This document shows, piece after piece, positions 26,205-35,719 of a stretch of 64,000 nucleotides of DNA. A model generated the notes under the pieces. That model worked only from the letters and a program-made list of their open reading frames with translations. It made no database searches and was not told the DNA's origin. The stretch comes from Candidatus Magnetomicrobium cryptolimnococcus (GTDB lineage Bacteria; Nitrospirota; Thermodesulfovibrionia; Thermodesulfovibrionales; Magnetobacteriaceae), in contig JAGYWI010000002.1 in the NCBI GenBank assembly GCA_018606805.1, positions 248,001 to 312,000 of the forward strand. Direction: 5' to 3'. A program made the translations under genes and the position numbers. The stretch's first letter is position 1. Each line of letters begins with the position of its first letter.

Positions 26205-27695
26205 ATGCCTTTAATTGAACATATATTTAATATTCTTTGCATTGACGACAATGAAAACAATCTTTACACGTTAGAATCTATATTAGCTAATACAGAGGAT
26301 AAATGCAACATATACAAAGCAACCAGTGCCAAAGAAGGGCTTGAAGTGCTACTAAACGTACAAATAGACTTAATATTGCTGGATGTACAAATGCCTGAAG
26401 TAGACGGCTTTGAAACAGCAAGGCTTATTAAGTCTAATAAGAGAACAAAACATATACCAATTATATTTTTAACGGCAATATTCAAGGCTGAAGAGTTTTT
26501 GCAAAAAGGTTATAAGATAGGCGCTATTGAATATATAACAAAACCGATAGATGACAACCAATTTTTAAATAAACTAAATCTCTACCTTAAACTGCTTACA
26601 AAGGAAAAAGAGCTAAGGACAGTAAATAATCTTTTAACCAAAAACATCTACGCCCTAAATGAAAAAACACTCTACCTTGACAAGATACTGTCTTCCACCT
26701 CAAATATTGCAATCGTAGGTACTGATATAGATTTTAAAATTAAATATTTTAATCCAATGGCTGAGGTATTTTCAGGCCTTACAGCAAGTGGTGCGGTGGG
26801 GAATAATCTTATCACATTTTTAGAAAAAGAAAATGTAAATATTGAAAGATTCAAGCAAAATGTTTATAACAATAACGATTATAATGTTTTAATTAAAAAA
26901 AACTGGGCTGGTAAACTTAGATACCTCGATATTAAAATCGTAAAGATTAAAGAAGATAGCAGCAACATAGCAGGTTATTTAATCATAGCTCAGGATACTA
27001 CCTTACAAAAAGAATATGAAGAGGCGCTTATAAGAGACATCGCTGAAAAAGAGGACATGCAAAAACAACTGCAAAACTCTTTAGAAGAAAAAGAACTTTT
27101 ACTTAGTGAAATACACCACCGGGTAAAAAACAACATGCAAATAATCTGTAGCCTTTTAAACCTCCAACTTGATTCTATTGATGATATACACTATAAAAAC
27201 ATGCTTAAAGAAAGTCAACATAGGATAAAATCAATGGCATTGGTTCATGAGAAATTGTATCAGTCAGAAAACCTCAGCGACATTGATTTTACAGACTATA
27301 TAAGACAACTAATTAATGACCTATTTAATTCTTACTGTATACGCAGAAACAAAGTCCGCTTGCAAACAAACCTTAAGCCAGTAAGCTTAAGCATAGATTC
27401 AGCCATACCATGCGGCCTTATAGTAAACGAGATTATATCAAATACTATAAAACATGCCTTTCCTGATGATAGAACAGGAATAGTTGATATAACCCTAAAT
27501 ACCACGGAAGATGGCTCCATAAATCTAATAATAAAAGACAACGGTGTTGGTTTCCCTGAAAACGTTAGCCTTGAAACCTCCGAAACACTAGGACTACAAC
27601 TTATACACTCACTGGCAACTATCCAACTGCAAGGACACATTGACATCTATCAACAGGGTGGTATCACTTATAGCTTGACTTTCAAGGATATTTAG
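26205..27695 (+). CDS. REC-PAS-histidine kinase (HisKA_2 type)
   Basis: A 496-residue cytoplasmic protein. REC domain (about 8-125) with DDN near residue 16, phospho-Asp in LLDVQMPEVDG (about 58) and Lys in ITKPID. PAS domain (about 160-275) starting ILSSTSNIAIVGTDIDFKI. HisKA_2 with EIHHRVKNNMQIICSLLNLQ (His about 304). HATPase with NEIISNTIKHAFPDD and DNGVGFPENV. A receiver at the N-terminus suggests it is the output of a phosphorelay from a larger kinase, perhaps the divergent one at 20614-25032. Confidence 0.88.
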   Translation: MPLIEHIFNILCIDDNENNLYTLESILANTEDKCNIYKATSAKEGLEVLLNVQIDLILLDVQMPEVDGFETARLIKSNKRTKHIPIIFLTAIFKAEEFLQKGYKIGAIEYITKPIDDNQFLNKLNLYLKLLTKEKELRTVNNLLTKNIYALNEKTLYLDKILSSTSNIAIVGTDIDFKIKYFNPMAEVFSGLTASGAVGNNLITFLEKENVNIERFKQNVYNNNDYNVLIKKNWAGKLRYLDIKIVKIKEDSSNIAGYLIIAQDTTLQKEYEEALIRDIAEKEDMQKQLQNSLEEKELLLSEIHHRVKNNMQIICSLLNLQLDSIDDIHYKNMLKESQHRIKSMALVHEKLYQSENLSDIDFTDYIRQLINDLFNSYCIRRNKVRLQTNLKPVSLSIDSAIPCGLIVNEIISNTIKHAFPDDRTGIVDITLNTTEDGSINLIIKDNGVGFPENVSLETSETLGLQLIHSLATIQLQGHIDIYQQGGITYSLTFKDI

Positions 27696-27765
27696 TAATT
27701 AATATAGCTCATTTCGATTTGATAAAAACACTGGAACATTAAGAAGCCAACCCCATGTCTTGTCA

Positions 27766-27932
27766 TTGAGGCTGTGTCGCAATTAAGATTCAACAAAATA
27801 ATTTTAAACCTCCCTCCACTTTGCACCAATATGGAACGTTATTTTAAGAATAACTTACATTATTTGTCCGATTTATGAATATTTCCCTCCACTTTGAACA
27901 CCAACTTTTAATTGCGACACAGCCTCATTGCA
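27766..27932. mobile_element. Miniature element with IS1182-type ends
   Basis: Inverted repeats ATTGAGGCTGTGTCGCAATT and its near-complement ending GACACAGCCTCATT enclose about 165 bp including the repeat also present at 20340-20455. The ends match those around the IS1182-like transposase remnant at 54141-54632, so this looks like a non-autonomous derivative. Confidence 0.7.
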
Positions 27933-28108
27933 AGCGTAGCGAAGGTGCGGAGGCGCACCTCCCTGCAATCTCTCTTTGGTAAAAAACGAGATTGTTTCGT
28001 CGTTACACTCCTCGCAATGACAAATGAACACAAAATAATGCCTCTAAGAGTATTTTAACTCTCACTACACCCTACAGCATAAGTAATGCCGAACGGTATT
28101 GATATTAA
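27933..28108. repeat. Palindromic repeats and right end of a CAATACC element
   Basis: TGCAAGCGTAGCGAAGGTGC with the GGTGCGGAGGCGCACC palindrome is followed by CGTTACACTCCTCGCAATGA, then by about 90 bp similar to 19993-20070 ending ATGCCGAACGGTATTG. The left end of that second element is missing. The remaining gap 28110-28410 is very AT-rich and shows no gene. Confidence 0.6.
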
Positions 28109-28517
28109 ACAAAAAAAAACAAGTGGCATTTTGGTATATAAAATTAACTTTATTTAATTTTACACACCCAAAATTGCTGTTAGTTGTAATCTGGTAGCAT
28201 AAAAATTCCAATCATTTTTAATCTTGGAATATTGGTTTACAACATTTAGTATCATAAGTACTTGTAATATAATAATATTGTTTAAATGAATGCCTCCCTA
28301 CAAATTTAATAAATACATTTTATATGACTTGTATTGTAATTTTTATTTATAGAAAAAAAATAATAATTATTTACTTATACAATAATTATATAACTAAACG
28401 AGGTATATATTATTGACATCCAAAGTAATATCAATTACAATATTGTTATATATTTGTAATATTTCTAAATGCTTTTTATATTTCGATGAGAGTTTTATTA
28501 ATGGGGAGGTAGAGGAC

Positions 28518-28976
28518 ATGAAAAGATTAATAAAAGGCAATAGGTGTTTATCGAAAAAGGCAATAGAAAGGAAAATCAAGATGGCAGCTGGTGAATTTTG
28601 GTTAATGAGGAGGTGGATGATAATATCATGTGCATTATATAGTCCAGTTACAACAGGAGAAATAGCACAAATCTTTGGTGTTGCGCAACAAACTGTAAAT
28701 AATTTATTAAGCGCTTATAAGCGTTATGGCGTAAAGGCAATAGAGACAAACGGAAAGGGACAAAGACAAAGGGCGATTATGAGCTTGGCTGAGGAAAAGG
28801 AGTTTATTACACAGATGAAACGAAAAGTAAATGCTGGGTGGATTGTAACAACTAACGAGGTGCATTTGGAGTTAGAAAGACGCTTAGGTACTACAGTTCA
28901 TAAAAGCACTGTCTATCGAATGTTAAGAAGAAATAACTGGGAAACTGTAATATACAAGCCCTTACCACCGTCTTGA
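28518..28976 (+). pseudogene. N-terminal fragment of an IS630-like transposase
   Basis: The start ATG 28518 follows GGGGAGGTAGAGGAC. About 152 residues cover the two DNA-binding parts of IS630/Tc1-type transposases: a helix-turn-helix (TTGEIAQIFGVAQQTVNNLLSAYKRYG) and a winged helix (VHLELERRLGTTVHKSTVYRMLRRNNW). It stops after KPLPPS, where the DDE catalytic domain normally begins, and no continuation is seen in other frames. It is either a decayed transposase or a stand-alone DNA-binding remnant. Confidence 0.7.
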
Positions 28977-29044
28977 GAGTGGTTACTATTGTTAAGAGAA
29001 TTTGTTTAAATCCCTTTCCGAGATAAAACAAAATACTGTATAAT

Positions 29045-29311
29045 CAATGTCATTAACTTAAGGGTTTATAGCACATTTCGATTTAATAGATAACAAACTT
29101 AAGGGCGAACACGCGAAAGGTTCGCCCATACAAAAACACGTGTACCGTAGTGGCAGACCTTTCGAGTGTCTGCCCTATGTTTTAGTGTTCTTATCAAATC
29201 AAAATGTGCTATATTATGACTCAAGGGGATTTTTAAATGCCTATCATTGCAAGCTGAAAACGAGTAATCTCTCAATGGTTAGAGGATGAATCCGTTAAGT
29301 TAATGACATTG
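29045..29311. mobile_element. 267-bp nested miniature element with 10-bp target duplication
   Basis: Terminal inverted repeats CAATGTCATTAACTTAAGGG (29045-29064) and its near complement (29292-29311) are flanked by direct repeats ACTGTATAAT (29035-29044 and 29312-29321). Nested at about 29067-29218 is a copy of the TATAGCACATTTCGATTT family, whose core has GGGCGAAC and GTCTGCCC hairpins. No coding content. Confidence 0.85.
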
Positions 29312-29326
29312 ACTGTATAATTAATT

Positions 29327-29395
29327 ATGCGGTTTGTAGATATCAAAGGCGATATAGCCTTTAAGAAGGTCTTTGATGATGAAAACAAGAAGGAG
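29327..29395 (+). pseudogene. Remnant of an Rpn/PD-(D/E)XK nuclease gene start
   Basis: ATG 29327 begins MRFVDIKGDIAFKKVF then DENKKE, the conserved opening of Rpn-type recombination-promoting nucleases. Similarity ends after about 22 residues, at the junction with the truncated PIN gene on the other strand. Only the first codons survive. Confidence 0.65.
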
Positions 29396-29699
29396 CGCAG
29401 GAGAGAAACATATTATCCGATGGGTCGTTATTGATAAAATTTACTGATTTTTGGTAATTAACCCATAGACCTATTTTTCGAAAAGTATCCCATAAATCCT
29501 TTATTTCTTTTGCGTATTTATCTTTAATTCGTATAAATTTATCTCGACTCAGAACTTCTTGGTATTCTTTCATAATCTCTTCTGTTAGACACAAAAATAC
29601 CTTTTGCTTAAGAGCTAAATTTAGAATAAGTCCCGGCAAGCTATATTGTTTAAGAAAAGCTGACACTAAAACATTGGTGTCAATTACCACTTTTAGCAT
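29361..29699 (-). pseudogene. PIN-domain toxin, C-terminally truncated
   Basis: A 112-residue frame. LKVVIDTNVLVSAFL has the first catalytic Asp, TEEIMKEYQEVLSR the conserved Glu, and NDPSDNMFLSCA the third acidic site. After FLSCA the usual helix and last conserved Asp (AxxADxxVTGD) are replaced by PSCFHHQRPS, encoded by the antisense of the Rpn fragment. Normal PIN toxins are about 130-140 residues. It is paired with the antitoxin gene upstream. Probably inactive. Confidence 0.75.
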
Positions 29700-29704
29700 A
29701 AAGA

Positions 29705-30022
29705 TTAGTTTTTATTATTTTTTTCTTTCCGATAAGTCTGTATTTCTTCATCAATGTCTTCTCCTGTCATTTGCTCTAAGCCCAATGTTTTAGCGCCAGT
29801 TTGAATTTTAACCAAAAGTTCATCTTCTCCAACTATATTTCTCAAATAGTCTTCAACGCTTAAAATAATCAGCTTAGGCTTGCCTCTACGACTCACCAAA
29901 TAACGGATATTTTTCTTTTCTGTCTCTTTCATTATGGCACCTAAATGGGTTCTAAAAGAAAGAGCGTCAATTATTTTAGTCATATATTTCTTAGTTTCCA
30001 AAAGCAGACTCCTTTTAACCAA
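29705..30022 (-). CDS. Phd/YefM-type antitoxin
   Basis: Core MTKIIDALSFRTHLGAIMKE then YLVSRRGKPKLIILSVEDYL is the Phd fold that binds operator DNA and neutralises a PIN toxin. The upstream limit given is the longest frame (TTG). A TTG about 30001 lies seven bases after AAGGAG, and the family usually begins at the internal ATG about 29983, so the start is uncertain. The partner PIN gene follows within a few bases and is broken, leaving an orphan antitoxin. Confidence 0.8.
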   Translation of the reverse strand: MVKRSLLLETKKYMTKIIDALSFRTHLGAIMKETEKKNIRYLVSRRGKPKLIILSVEDYLRNIVGEDELLVKIQTGAKTLGLEQMTGEDIDEEIQTYRKEKNNKN

Positions 30023-30039
30023 TTACTTAACTAATTGGC
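30020..30039. promoter_or_regulatory. Palindrome at the antitoxin 5' end
   Basis: CCAATTA and TAATTGG arms with a six-base centre lie right at the 5' end of the phd-like gene. Phd-type antitoxins autoregulate by binding such palindromes. Position may be off by one base. Confidence 0.4.
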
Positions 30040-30240
30040 TTAATAATACATTATCATTATAAAGATAAGAAAGTCAAATAGTCTTTAGAGATACAGTTTT
30101 ATTCAAAATGGCCCAAACTATTTATAGCAAAATAAAAATAGTTTGCAATAAATAATGGCTGTATTTTTTATTATACCTCATGAAAATGGTGTTTTGGGGT
30201 TCAAGTTTGTTTGGGTATAATATGCACCTATATGTTGAGT

Positions 30241-33200
30241 TTACGCATTAGCAACGGGCGGCTCTTCTTCTGCGAATTTCATAGAGATTATCTTTGAAAC
30301 CCCCAGCACTTCGCTTGATACCCCATATAAGTGGTTAGCTATCTCCATAGTGCTTCGTTTGTGTGTTATTACGATAAACTGCGTATTGTTAGCAAGTCTT
30401 TTAAGCATAGATGAAAACCGTACGGAGTTTGCCTCATCTAAGGCAGCATCTGCCTCATCTAAGATACAGAGCGGAGTCGGTTTTATTAGAAACCCTGCAA
30501 ATATCAACGATATTGCCGATAGCGTCTTTTCGCCACCTGAGAGCAGATTGATATTTTGAAGCCGTTTACCCGGTGGCTGCACCACTATGTCTATGCCAGC
30601 TTCTAAAATATTTGTTGAATCTGTTAGGATTAAGTCAGCCGTGCCACCTTCAAAAAAGAATGTGAAGGTTTCCTTGAACTTCTCCTTTAGCGTGTTAAAA
30701 GAATCCCAGAGCTTTTTTCTAGTTGTCGTGTTTATTTTGTTTATAGCCTCTTCAAGCTCTGCAATGGATTGTAATAAATCGTTTTGTTGTGTTGTCAAGA
30801 AATCAAACCTGCCCTTTACCTCATCATATTCTTCTATGCTTTGCAGGTTTACAGAGCCAATGGTTTTTAGTTTTTGCTTAAGCTCATCCACTTGGTTTTC
30901 CTCCCCCTCGGAAGGAGTCTCCGCTTCTACCTCTTCAATGTTAGTCTCGTAGTTTTCCGTTACATAGGTTACAATGTTAGCTACCTTTAGTTTTAGCTCA
31001 GCTCGGCGTATTTCCATATCCTTAGTTTTAACATTAATATCGTCTATCTCATGCCTTGTGTGGCTTATGGAGTGCTCTATTTCTTGTATTTCTATCATGT
31101 GGGTGTTAATCTTTTCCTTTTCATTAGCCACCTCCTCTTTTATTTGTGCAAGCTTTACGGAAAGCCCTTGTACTTCTTCTTTCTGATGCTCTACAGTGGT
31201 TTTAAGACCTTGGATTTTAGCTTCAAGACTTATCACCTCATCGGTTGTTGAGCCTAAACGTTTTTCAACAGATTCGATACGTTTTCTAGTGGAAAGCCTT
31301 TCCTTTTCCAAAGACCTCAGTGTTTCATTGGTACGGGTATGTTCCATCTGCTTTTCATGTAAGCTTGAGCGGGTTTTTTCAAGAAGAAGCTTATTTTGCG
31401 CCGTCTGCTCCCTTAGCCTTTCTATCTGCTGGTTCAACTCCTGTTTTTTGGCACCAGTTGTGTCTAACTCTATCTTTTTATTTTCATGTTTAGTGGTTAA
31501 AACACCAAGCTCCTTTTCGTTTTCCCCCTTTTCGGTTTCTATGTACTTTACCTTTCGCCTAAGCCGCTCACCTTCGGCTGCGTGTTTTTTCACTTCTTCC
31601 CGTAGCGCCATTACTTCTTTATCTAAATTTATAATAAACCTATCGTTTTCTTTTATGCTGTCTGCTATGTGCTTTCGTTCCTCACTTACCTTAGTAAACG
31701 ATACCTCAAGCCCTTGCAGTTTTTCAGCGTTAGTCGTAATGTCTTCTTTAAGTGTGCGTATCTGCCTTGTGTGTTTTAAAAGCTCACCGGCCTTACCTAT
31801 AATAACAGCACCGGATGGTTCAACAATGACACCATCTTTGGTTGCAAACATATAACTACAATTATCAGTGCCATTTTGCCTTAAATTAAATGCCGTATCT
31901 ATGTCATCAACAATATAAATACCACTAAGAAGCGCCCTTGCAAGTGCGCTATACTCGGTATCAGTTTGCACAATATCCAAGGCGCTAAGCGCCCCATGCG
32001 GTGAAGTCCCACGACTACCATTATCAACGCTACACCCTGAAAGCTCCACTGCCATAAAGGCGCGTTTTTGCCCCTTTTTTTCTTGGACAAAGCTCACTGC
32101 CTTTTTAATTTCCTCTTTATCGGATACTATAAAGCCACTTAATTTAACCGACAAAGCACTTTCAACCGCCACTTCATACTCAGCAGGCACGTTTAATACA
32201 TGCGGTAACGGTGAAACAATGTTTACAACCCTTTCCATCTCCTCGATACGCAGTGCATTTGACGTTATCTCTTCAAGCGAACTTAGCCGTGCACGATTTG
32301 ACGCAAGTGCTTCCCTTACAGTTTGGATGTCCTTACGCATCTGCTCTATGGTCTTTTCACATATCTCCAGCTGCCCAGCAAGCACCTCCCGACTCTCCCT
32401 GCTTTTTTTTAAGGTGTTTTCCTTTTGTATTACCTTTGCTTGCGTATCTTCCTGCTTTTGCGTGTGAAACGAGGCATCCCGATTAGCCCGCTCAAGGTCG
32501 TCTACCGCTGCTGCTATCTTTTTTCTAAGCCCCTGCATCATGTTTGATATATTGTTAATCTCGTTTGATAGATTAGTGTATCTTTCAGATACCTTAAAAA
32601 GCTCCCCATGTCTTTCCTTAACTTCCGATTCCACACGGTTGAAATCCGCTTCAATATTACCGGTTTGCCCCTTAAGCGCTGCTATTACTTCTTCCATGCT
32701 TGCAAGACTTTTCTTAAGTTCCACCTCATGGGCTTCTATTTCATTTATACGAATAAGCGCCCCTTTGCCCTCATTATCATAATCAACACGTAAAGAACTC
32801 AAATTGTCTATACGCTTTGCCATGTTTTGCTGCTCATTGTCCCAAACGGCAATCTCTTTTTCTTTTTTAGATATATCCCGCTCAAAGGCCTGCTGAGTCT
32901 CTATTAGTTTATCAAGAGCGGCCTTTTGTGCTAAAAGAGAAGTTGCCCTTTCCTCCTTTTCATCTTCAAGGCGCATAAGCCCTTCCTTCAGCCTCTCAAG
33001 GTCTATGCCATAATTTTTAATGTGTTCCTCTGCCTCATGTAAACTGGCCACTAAAACACTATAATCCCGCTTGGCTATCTTTAGCTCCGTTAAACGTAGC
33101 ACTTGTGATAGTTCTTTATATTTAAGCGCCTTCTTTACTTGCCTCTCCAGTGAATTAAGTGAGCGCTTGACCTCTTCTGTTAAATCATTAACACGCGTAA

Positions 33201-33801
33201 GATTGCCAGCGGCAAGGTCTAATTTGGCCTGAGCCTCAGCCTTTTTTACTTTGTACTTCATAACCCCCGCCACCTCTTCAATCAGGAATCGCCGCTCAAG
33301 TGGCTTGGCTTCAAGTATTTCACTAATTCTCCCTTGCTCTATAAAGGAATAACTCTTAACCTCCATCCCAGTATCAAGGAAAATGTCCCGAATATCCTTT
33401 AAACGGCTCTTTTTATTGTTAATCAAGTACTCACTCTCTCCGGAACGAAAGAGTCGCCGACTTACCGTGCAAATATCATCCTTGCGCGACCCCCTACTGC
33501 CATTTCCATTTGCCTCAGCCGCCTGATTCTTTAAATCAGACATGTATAACGTTACCTCAGCCATGCCCTTTGGTTTTTTTTGTGATGAGCCATTGAAAAT
33601 GATTTCTTCCATCTTGTCCCCACGCAAATTCTTAGCACTTTGCTCACCAAGAACCCACCGGAAGGCATCAAATATGTTGCTCTTACCACTACCATTTGGA
33701 CCTACTATGCACGTAATCCCATGGTGCGTTAAAATAGGGGTTTTATCTGAAAAAGACTTGAAACCGTTTAACTCAATTTTCTCAATCTTCATTTGAGACA
33801 A
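30241..33801 (-). CDS. smc: Chromosome segregation SMC ATPase
   Basis: A 1186-residue protein, full family length. N-terminal head with Walker A GPNGSGKSNIFDAFRWVLGE, long coiled coil, hinge around residues 520-680 (LPHVLNVPAEYEVAVESALS and GAVIIGKAGELLKHT), second coiled coil, and C-terminal head with the ABC signature LLSGGEKTLSAISLIFA and Walker B CILDEADAALDEAN. SMC with ScpAB compacts and segregates chromosomes. The long frames on the opposite strand are antisense shadows. Confidence 0.97.
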   Translation of the reverse strand: MSQMKIEKIELNGFKSFSDKTPILTHHGITCIVGPNGSGKSNIFDAFRWVLGEQSAKNLRGDKMEEIIFNGSSQKKPKGMAEVTLYMSDLKNQAAEANGNGSRGSRKDDICTVSRRLFRSGESEYLINNKKSRLKDIRDIFLDTGMEVKSYSFIEQGRISEILEAKPLERRFLIEEVAGVMKYKVKKAEAQAKLDLAAGNLTRVNDLTEEVKRSLNSLERQVKKALKYKELSQVLRLTELKIAKRDYSVLVASLHEAEEHIKNYGIDLERLKEGLMRLEDEKEERATSLLAQKAALDKLIETQQAFERDISKKEKEIAVWDNEQQNMAKRIDNLSSLRVDYDNEGKGALIRINEIEAHEVELKKSLASMEEVIAALKGQTGNIEADFNRVESEVKERHGELFKVSERYTNLSNEINNISNMMQGLRKKIAAAVDDLERANRDASFHTQKQEDTQAKVIQKENTLKKSRESREVLAGQLEICEKTIEQMRKDIQTVREALASNRARLSSLEEITSNALRIEEMERVVNIVSPLPHVLNVPAEYEVAVESALSVKLSGFIVSDKEEIKKAVSFVQEKKGQKRAFMAVELSGCSVDNGSRGTSPHGALSALDIVQTDTEYSALARALLSGIYIVDDIDTAFNLRQNGTDNCSYMFATKDGVIVEPSGAVIIGKAGELLKHTRQIRTLKEDITTNAEKLQGLEVSFTKVSEERKHIADSIKENDRFIINLDKEVMALREEVKKHAAEGERLRRKVKYIETEKGENEKELGVLTTKHENKKIELDTTGAKKQELNQQIERLREQTAQNKLLLEKTRSSLHEKQMEHTRTNETLRSLEKERLSTRKRIESVEKRLGSTTDEVISLEAKIQGLKTTVEHQKEEVQGLSVKLAQIKEEVANEKEKINTHMIEIQEIEHSISHTRHEIDDINVKTKDMEIRRAELKLKVANIVTYVTENYETNIEEVEAETPSEGEENQVDELKQKLKTIGSVNLQSIEEYDEVKGRFDFLTTQQNDLLQSIAELEEAINKINTTTRKKLWDSFNTLKEKFKETFTFFFEGGTADLILTDSTNILEAGIDIVVQPPGKRLQNINLLSGGEKTLSAISLIFAGFLIKPTPLCILDEADAALDEANSVRFSSMLKRLANNTQFIVITHKRSTMEIANHLYGVSSEVLGVSKIISMKFAEEEPPVANA

Positions 33802-33868
33802 ATATTATAGAAGATAAAGTAGAAAAAAAGAATAAAAAAATTGACAAGATTGAAAAAAAGGAAAGGCA

Positions 33869-33915
33869 AGAGCGGGGGGAAACCCTTTTAGGCAAAAAAG
33901 GGGTTCCCCCGCTCT
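33869..33915. repeat. Hairpin repeat copy 4
   Basis: AGAGCGGGGGGAAACCCTTTT pairs with AAAAAAGGGGTTCCCCCGCTCT. It sits between smc and the TPR gene, both on the minus strand, just after the TPR stop, and could terminate its transcript. Confidence 0.8.
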
Positions 33916-33930
33916 TCTAATTTTTTTTCT

Positions 33931-35553
33931 TTATGTTTTTGTAAGTATTTCCTTTGCCTCATTTAGGAATTCATAGCCGGTATCGTAGTCGCCGTTATCG
34001 CAGTAGATCATACCGATATTTTCTAAGGCTTTAGCTTGTGCCTGTTGATTTCCAAGTTCTTTGTGTAATGCTGCTACTTTTTTATGATATTCTATTGCCA
34101 AGTCAAGGTTACCCTGTTCTGTATATATTTGGATGATATTGTCAATATCTTGGACTTGGGCGGCTTTGTTGCCGATTTCTTCATTAATTACGAGGGCTTC
34201 CTTATAGTATTGCAGTGCTTTATTGTAGTCTGTTTTGTTCGAGTAAATGATGCCTAGGTTTCCAAGATGGTTAGCTTGACCTTGCTTATTGTCTAGTTCT
34301 TTATATAAAGAAAGGGCATTATTTATATATGAAAGGGCAGAGTCTGGTTCATTTTTTTCAAGATATATAATACCGATATTTCCTAAATCGAGTGACTGGG
34401 CTTGTTTATCGCCTATTTCTTTATGTAAGTTAAGGGCAGCGTTGAAATGTTGTAAGGCTAAGTCAAATTCCCCTGTTTCCAGATGTACGATTCCTATATT
34501 TCCGAGGTCTTGGGCTTGGCCGGTTTTATTTGCCAGTTCCTTATCAAGAGACAAGGCTCGTTTATGATAATTAAGTGATAGTTTAAAGTCTCCCTTATTG
34601 AAGTATATAATACCGATATGGCCAGCCAGATTTGCTTGCGCTACCTTATTATCTAATTCCTTATTTAGTGATAGTGCTTTAGTTAAGTATTTTAGTGCTA
34701 AATCCAACTCTCCATTATCCGCATAAATATTACCAAGGCCTGTTATTGCGATAGCGGCGCTTTCTCTATCGTCTTTTTCTTTAAATAGTTTAAAGGCGTT
34801 TTTATAGCATTTTATGGCATCTCCACTTCTTGTCATATAGTAAAAGCTATTACCAAGGGCAAGATATGTGGAAGGAACTTCAACAATTTTAATTGAGCGC
34901 TTAAAGTGTGCAAGTGCTGTTTTATATTCATTATTATAATATGCGAGTTCTCCACCTTCGTATTCTGAAAGAGCCTCGTCTGTCATTTTTATAAAATCAA
35001 TTTGTAAGCCCTCAAGTTGTAAGCCTTCAAGTGGTTGAGCGGCGTATTTAAGCATTTCGGTTTCTATTTCGATTCTTATCTTTTCTTTTGGTGGAATTGG
35101 TAGTTTGGTTGGAACGATAGACTGGTCAGTTATTTCTTCCCTTTCTTCCTCTTCCTCACTTATAAGTGCTTCCTCTTCTTCTTCGACTGCCTTTCTTAGT
35201 TCCTGTTCAATGGCCGAGTAATCGATATAATCGCTAGGCTCAGTGGTGGACGGTTGTGCTTGTTCATCGTCCGTGGGGGTTTGCTCTGGTTGTCCTTCTG
35301 GTGGTTGCTCTTCTATGGTTTTTCTTGGGGTTTTTCTTGGGGTTTTTCTTGGGGTTTTTCTTGGTCGTTTGTTTAGGATTTTAAATATTTTTCCTGCAAT
35401 TCCAACAAATAATATAATTATTCCAACAATAAACGTTTTGTTTGACATAAAATGTTTTAAGCTCAAGGAACTAGCTGTGCTACCTTGTAACAATTCCACA
35501 ACGCTATAAGCTGTTATTAATATGCCGGTTATAATAAATATCAAATCAATCAT
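33931..35553 (-). CDS. Membrane-anchored TPR protein
   Basis: A 540-residue protein. Two hydrophobic N-terminal stretches (IDLIFIITGILITAYSVVEL and FIVGIIILFVGIAGKIF) are followed by a basic linker with four PRKT repeats, a low-complexity acidic region (EEEEEALISEEEEE), then about eight TPR units (about residues 205-535) of the form NLGIIYxxKGDxxLALxYxxKAL. TPRs mediate protein-protein contacts. GGAGGTAACCGTTT precedes the ATG. The partner is unknown. Confidence 0.85.
   Translation of the reverse strand: MIDLIFIITGILITAYSVVELLQGSTASSLSLKHFMSNKTFIVGIIILFVGIAGKIFKILNKRPRKTPRKTPRKTPRKTIEEQPPEGQPEQTPTDDEQAQPSTTEPSDYIDYSAIEQELRKAVEEEEEALISEEEEEREEITDQSIVPTKLPIPPKEKIRIEIETEMLKYAAQPLEGLQLEGLQIDFIKMTDEALSEYEGGELAYYNNEYKTALAHFKRSIKIVEVPSTYLALGNSFYYMTRSGDAIKCYKNAFKLFKEKDDRESAAIAITGLGNIYADNGELDLALKYLTKALSLNKELDNKVAQANLAGHIGIIYFNKGDFKLSLNYHKRALSLDKELANKTGQAQDLGNIGIVHLETGEFDLALQHFNAALNLHKEIGDKQAQSLDLGNIGIIYLEKNEPDSALSYINNALSLYKELDNKQGQANHLGNLGIIYSNKTDYNKALQYYKEALVINEEIGNKAAQVQDIDNIIQIYTEQGNLDLAIEYHKKVAALHKELGNQQAQAKALENIGMIYCDNGDYDTGYEFLNEAKEILTKT
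35317..35364 (-). repeat. Four tandem copies of a 12-bp repeat
   Basis: GGTTTTTCTTGG occurs four times in a row (plus strand) inside the TPR gene and encodes PRKT repeats. In-frame 12-bp units are prone to length change by slippage. Confidence 0.9.
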
Positions 35554-35719
35554 AAACGGTTACCTCCTAAGGCAGATAGTTTAATACAGATGGTGGAATT
35601 TAGCAATATGTGCATTTTATGATAGTTTATATTTGAAGATATGAAGTGTATGGGTATACCAAAAAAAGTAAGGGCAAACACATAGGTTTGCTCTTATATA
35701 GACGTACAGGGGTAGTCCG

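Noticed and set aside
31196-31855. 219-residue open frame antisense to smc
   Set aside because: Serine/leucine-rich shadow of the coiled-coil coding strand, no motif or ribosome-binding site.
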